NCBI GenBank assembly: GCA_016463365.1 | Contig: JAEMRJ010000034.1 | Span: 1 to 18,675 of the forward strand | Length of the DNA: 18,675 bases | From: Thermoleophilaceae bacterium | GTDB lineage: Bacteria; Actinomycetota; Thermoleophilia; Solirubrobacterales; JACPNS01 | Reading direction: 5' to 3' | In this document: piece after piece, positions 16,605 through 18,675 of the stretch | Position numbering within the stretch: position 1 is the stretch's first letter | Layout: the number at the start of each line of letters is the position of its first letter | Position numbers and translations under genes: made by a program | Notes under the pieces: generated by a model | What the model was told of the DNA's origin: nothing | Seen by the model: only the letters and a program-made list of their open reading frames with translations | The model's database searches: none

Positions 16605-16982
16605 ATGCTTTCCAACGGTGACGTGGTCGCCACTGTCGCAGTGAGCGACATGGCGAAAGGCAAAGAGTTCTATGGCGAGGCGTTGGGTCTCGAGCAGCTG
16701 ATGGAGAACATGGGCGGCGTCGGCTACAAAGTCGGTGACGGCCAGCTTTTCGTGTACGTCTCACCGACGGCGGGCACCGGCGAAGCCACCGCGGCTTTCT
16801 TTCGCGTTGATGATGTGCGCGAAGTGGTCGCAGAGCTCGCCGCCAAGGGGATCGAGTTTGAGCACTACGACATGCCGGGATCGACCTTGGAGGGCGACGT
16901 TGACGTGATGGAAGGAACTGAGATGGCTGTCGCCTGGTTCAAGGATCCGGACGGCAACATTCTTGGCGTCGGCAACGCCTAA
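16605..16982 (+). CDS. VOC-family (glyoxalase/dioxygenase-fold) protein
   Basis: This 125-residue single-domain protein of the vicinal-oxygen-chelate superfamily begins with the usual first strand and helix (VVATVAVSDMAKGKEFYGEAL) and GLEQL. The middle is YKVGDGQLFVYVS and FFRVDDVREVVAELAAKG, and the end is AWFKDPDGNILGVGNA, the classical VOC close. Members bind metals and small molecules (lyases, dioxygenases, resistance proteins), and the substrate here cannot be told. The typical metal-binding histidine near the first strand is replaced (VATVAV), so activity is uncertain. The ATG at 16605 is chosen over an in-frame GTG at 16551 because AGGGG lies at 16594-16598, the fold begins right after it, and the longer form would overlap the regulator gene. 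Its TAA overlaps the stop of the convergent thioesterase-like gene (CTAA). Confidence 0.82.
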   Translation: MLSNGDVVATVAVSDMAKGKEFYGEALGLEQLMENMGGVGYKVGDGQLFVYVSPTAGTGEATAAFFRVDDVREVVAELAAKGIEFEHYDMPGSTLEGDVDVMEGTEMAVAWFKDPDGNILGVGNA

Positions 16983-17710
16983 CTCGGCTTGAATCCGGCG
17001 TGGTCGGCTGCGATCCTGACCCAGGTGCCCAGGCCGAGAGCGCACAGCTCGCCGTCGGCGGTGAAAATCGCTGAGCCGCCGTGGAGCTTGCGACCCTCGT
17101 CACCGATCGGCCAGGCGATCACCACGTGCGGCTTGTCAACGGCTACGGGATTGATCAACTTGGCGGTCAGGCGCCCGAGCACCGCCGGGCCCGACGGACC
17201 GTCAATCTGATGGGCGAAGTATGTCGGGCAGTCGAGCGCGGCCCAGACGATTCGGGCGCCGACGTTGCCGTAGGCCCCTTCAACGTCATGCTCTGGGTGC
17301 CAATGGCTTGCGACGATTCTGCGGTCGCCCACGCGGCCGGCGAGAATCCGCAGCCCGTCGTGCGGTGCGCGGTCCGGCCCGCAGACAAAGCACTCTGGGA
17401 AGATATGACTGCCCCAGCCCGAAAAGTTGGCTTCGGCGGACTCAGCTTCTGCATAGGACGGCGGATCAGGAATGTCCAGATCCAGTTCGGCGGGGCGAGC
17501 GACCGCGATCAACCGCTCGCCGTCGCGCAACTGCCACTCGTCCTCGGACCGGCTGATCCGAAGCTGGGTCTCGAGCGGGGGCGGGGCCTTCAGGGTGACT
17601 TCGGAGCCGCCCTCGATCAGGGCGCCGAGAATTCCGCAGGCGTAGCCGCCGTTGCCGGAGTGGGGCGGGCCGCGGAAGCGCGGGGCGATGTTTGCGAAGT
17701 CACCGTCGAT
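16979..17710 (-). CDS. Hotdog-fold thioesterase-like protein with probable non-standard ATC start
   Basis: This protein of about 243 residues belongs to an actinobacterial family of thioesterase-like hotdog proteins. Near the N-terminus is FRGPPHSGNGGYACGILGAL (about residues 12-31), and in the second half CFVCGPDR and HDGLRI, with further conserved blocks WAALDCPTYFA and VLGRLTAKL. Both motif blocks are in one frame without a stop, but no ATG, GTG or TTG precedes the first block. The only upstream signal is GGAGG (complement of 17716-17720), placed 5 nt before an ATC codon at 17708-17710, which is therefore taken as the start. The first standard candidate is a TTG at 17528-17530, which would remove about 60 residues including the conserved block. 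The in-frame TAG of the dehydrogenase gene is at 17723-17725, so the two are coupled. Its stop overlaps the VOC stop. Acyl-CoA hydrolysis is plausible but unproven. Confidence 0.7.
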   Translation of the reverse strand: MDGDFANIAPRFRGPPHSGNGGYACGILGALIEGGSEVTLKAPPPLETQLRISRSEDEWQLRDGERLIAVARPAELDLDIPDPPSYAEAESAEANFSGWGSHIFPECFVCGPDRAPHDGLRILAGRVGDRRIVASHWHPEHDVEGAYGNVGARIVWAALDCPTYFAHQIDGPSGPAVLGRLTAKLINPVAVDKPHVVIAWPIGDEGRKLHGGSAIFTADGELCALGLGTWVRIAADHAGFKPS

Positions 17711-17715
17711 GAGTG

Positions 17716-17720
17716 CCTCC
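17716..17720 (-). promoter_or_regulatory. Shine-Dalgarno GGAGG deciding the thioesterase start
   Basis: On the reverse strand the text reads TAGCCGGAGGCACTCATCGAC. GGAGG begins five bases after the dehydrogenase TAG begins and ends 5 nt before ATC. It is a full-strength site with no standard start codon in frame at the right distance. Confidence 0.6.
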
Positions 17721-17722
17721 GG

Positions 17723-18675
17723 CTAGAAGTCCATCCCCACATACTTGGTCTCGAGGTACTCCTCGATCCCCTCGAAACCGCCCTCTTTGCCGAATCCGCT
17801 CTGCTTGGTTCCGCCGAACGGAGCGGCCGGGTTGCTGATCACGCCGCGGTTGAGGCCGACCATGCCGGTCTCGAGGCCCTCGATCGTGCGGAAGGCGCGG
17901 CCGAGGTCTGTGGTGTACACGTAGGCCGCGAGGCCGTACTCGGTTGAGTTGGCGCTGGCCAGCGCCTCTTCCTCGGTGCTGAAGGACTTGATCGGGGCGA
18001 CGGGACCGAAGACCTCGTCGACAAGGATGTTGGCGTCGGCCGAGAGGTCGCCGATCACCGTTGGTGGGTAGTAGAAGCCCTCGCCGGGGAGTCGCTCGCC
18101 GCCGGTCAGGACCTTTCCGCCCTTGCTGACCGCATCTTGGACCAGGCCCTCGACGATCTCGCGCTGGTTCTCGTTGATCAGCGGTCCGACCTTCGTGTCT
18201 TCGAGCGTGCCGCGGCCGACCTTCATCGCGCCAAGGCGGGCGGCGAGCTTCTCGCCGAACTCGCGGGCGATCGACTCATGGGCGTGGAAGCGGTTGGCGG
18301 CGGTGCAGGCCTCGCCGTTGTTGCGCATCTTGGCGAGGATCGCGCCTTCGACGGCCTTGTCGAGGTCTGCGTCCTCGTGGACGATGAACGGGGCGTTTCC
18401 GCCGAGCTCCATCGAGACTTTGAGCACCTGATCGGCCGACTGCCTGATCAGTTCTTTGCCGACCGGGGTCGATCCGGTGAAGCTGAGCTTGCGGGTGCGC
18501 GGGTCTTTGAGCAGCGGGCCGACGATCGCACTCGCGCTCGAGCCGCAGACCAGGTTCACGACGCCGTCGGGCAGGCCGGCGTCAAGGAAGGCCTGGCCGA
18601 GCGCGAACGAGCTGAGCGGGGTTTCCTTGGCCGGCTTCATCACGACGGTGCAGCCGGCGGCGAGCGCCGGGCCGA
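17723..18675 (-). CDS. NAD(P)-dependent succinate-semialdehyde-type dehydrogenase (5' partial)
   Basis: This is the C-terminal about 316 residues of an aldehyde dehydrogenase, about two thirds of the usual 460-490. The frame is open to the window edge, so the start lies outside. The visible part begins with GPALAAGCTVVMKPAKETPLS, the substrate/cofactor block. FTGSTPVGKELI (NAD-binding loop) follows, then general-base Glu in MELGGNAPF (codon 18407-18409) and catalytic Cys in NNGEACTAANRF (codon 18305-18307), both present. EVFGPVAPI and GRGVISNPAAPFGGTKQSGFGKEGG finish the domain; the latter is split by normal family variation. These motifs fit the GabD-type succinate-semialdehyde dehydrogenases, which oxidise the aldehyde to succinate in the GABA shunt. 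Related aldehyde substrates cannot be excluded. The stop TAG is 13 nt before the presumed thioesterase start, in an apparent operon. Confidence 0.88.
   Translation of the reverse strand, partial: GPALAAGCTVVMKPAKETPLSSFALGQAFLDAGLPDGVVNLVCGSSASAIVGPLLKDPRTRKLSFTGSTPVGKELIRQSADQVLKVSMELGGNAPFIVHEDADLDKAVEGAILAKMRNNGEACTAANRFHAHESIAREFGEKLAARLGAMKVGRGTLEDTKVGPLINENQREIVEGLVQDAVSKGGKVLTGGERLPGEGFYYPPTVIGDLSADANILVDEVFGPVAPIKSFSTEEEALASANSTEYGLAAYVYTTDLGRAFRTIEGLETGMVGLNRGVISNPAAPFGGTKQSGFGKEGGFEGIEEYLETKYVGMDF

Noticed and set aside
16979..17710. Thioesterase-like gene as a pseudogene
   Set aside because: The frame is uninterrupted over both conserved blocks and a good SD is present. A non-standard start or a single-base change explains it better than decay.
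17081..17947. Forward reading frame of 288 codons over the thioesterase and dehydrogenase genes
   Set aside because: It overlaps two reverse genes with strong family motifs. Its own translation shows no domain.

Overview
The window is a GC-rich stretch (about 60-65 % G+C by eye) with densely packed genes, many start/stop overlaps and frequent GTG starts. The gene families point to a motile actinomycete-type bacterium. These are a DnaE2-type polymerase, a CheC/CheD-type chemotaxis system, an actinobacterial-style NarL histidine kinase, a secreted allene-oxide-cyclase-like barrel protein and an actinobacterial-looking thioesterase. A Thermoleophilia/Solirubrobacterales-like member of Actinomycetota is my best guess, but it is inferred from gene style only and not from a marker gene.

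Layout. (1) 1-612: the 3' end of an error-prone DNA polymerase gene (dnaE2), running in from the left. (2) 642-12463: one long forward chemotaxis locus in the order cheB-cheR-cheA-cheC-cheD-cheY-MCP-MCP-cheW-MCP-MCP. Most junctions overlap (GTGAGTGA, TGATG, ATGA). The four receptors form two ATGA-coupled pairs flanking cheW, and the members of one pair resemble the members of the other in order (A1-B1, cheW, A2-B2). (3) 12460-13673, reverse strand: a secreted AOC-barrel-like protein and a small polytopic membrane protein. (4) 13674-13837: a divergent control region rich in inverted repeats built on CGGGAC/TCGGGA. (5) 13838-16563, forward: a membrane NarL-type histidine kinase and its LuxR/NarL-type response regulator, overlapping by 4 nt. 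(6) 16605-16982: a small VOC (glyoxalase-fold) protein. (7) 16979-18675, reverse strand: a hotdog-thioesterase-like protein downstream of a succinate-semialdehyde-type aldehyde dehydrogenase that runs off the right edge.

How the genes work together. Receptors with two membrane helices and almost no extracytoplasmic domain would signal through CheW to CheA, which phosphorylates CheY. CheR and CheB set receptor methylation, CheD deamidates receptor glutamines and partners with CheC, and CheC probably dephosphorylates CheY. No cheZ or flagellar gene is present in the window. The two-component pair probably controls its divergent neighbours, though this is inferred only from gene arrangement and repeats. 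The most unusual points are the duplicated receptor pairs, the repeat-rich divergent promoter, and the thioesterase gene, whose conserved N-terminus has no ATG/GTG/TTG start but has a good Shine-Dalgarno site in front of an ATC codon. No tRNA, rRNA, CRISPR array or insertion sequence was seen. No gene-free stretch exceeds about 165 bp.
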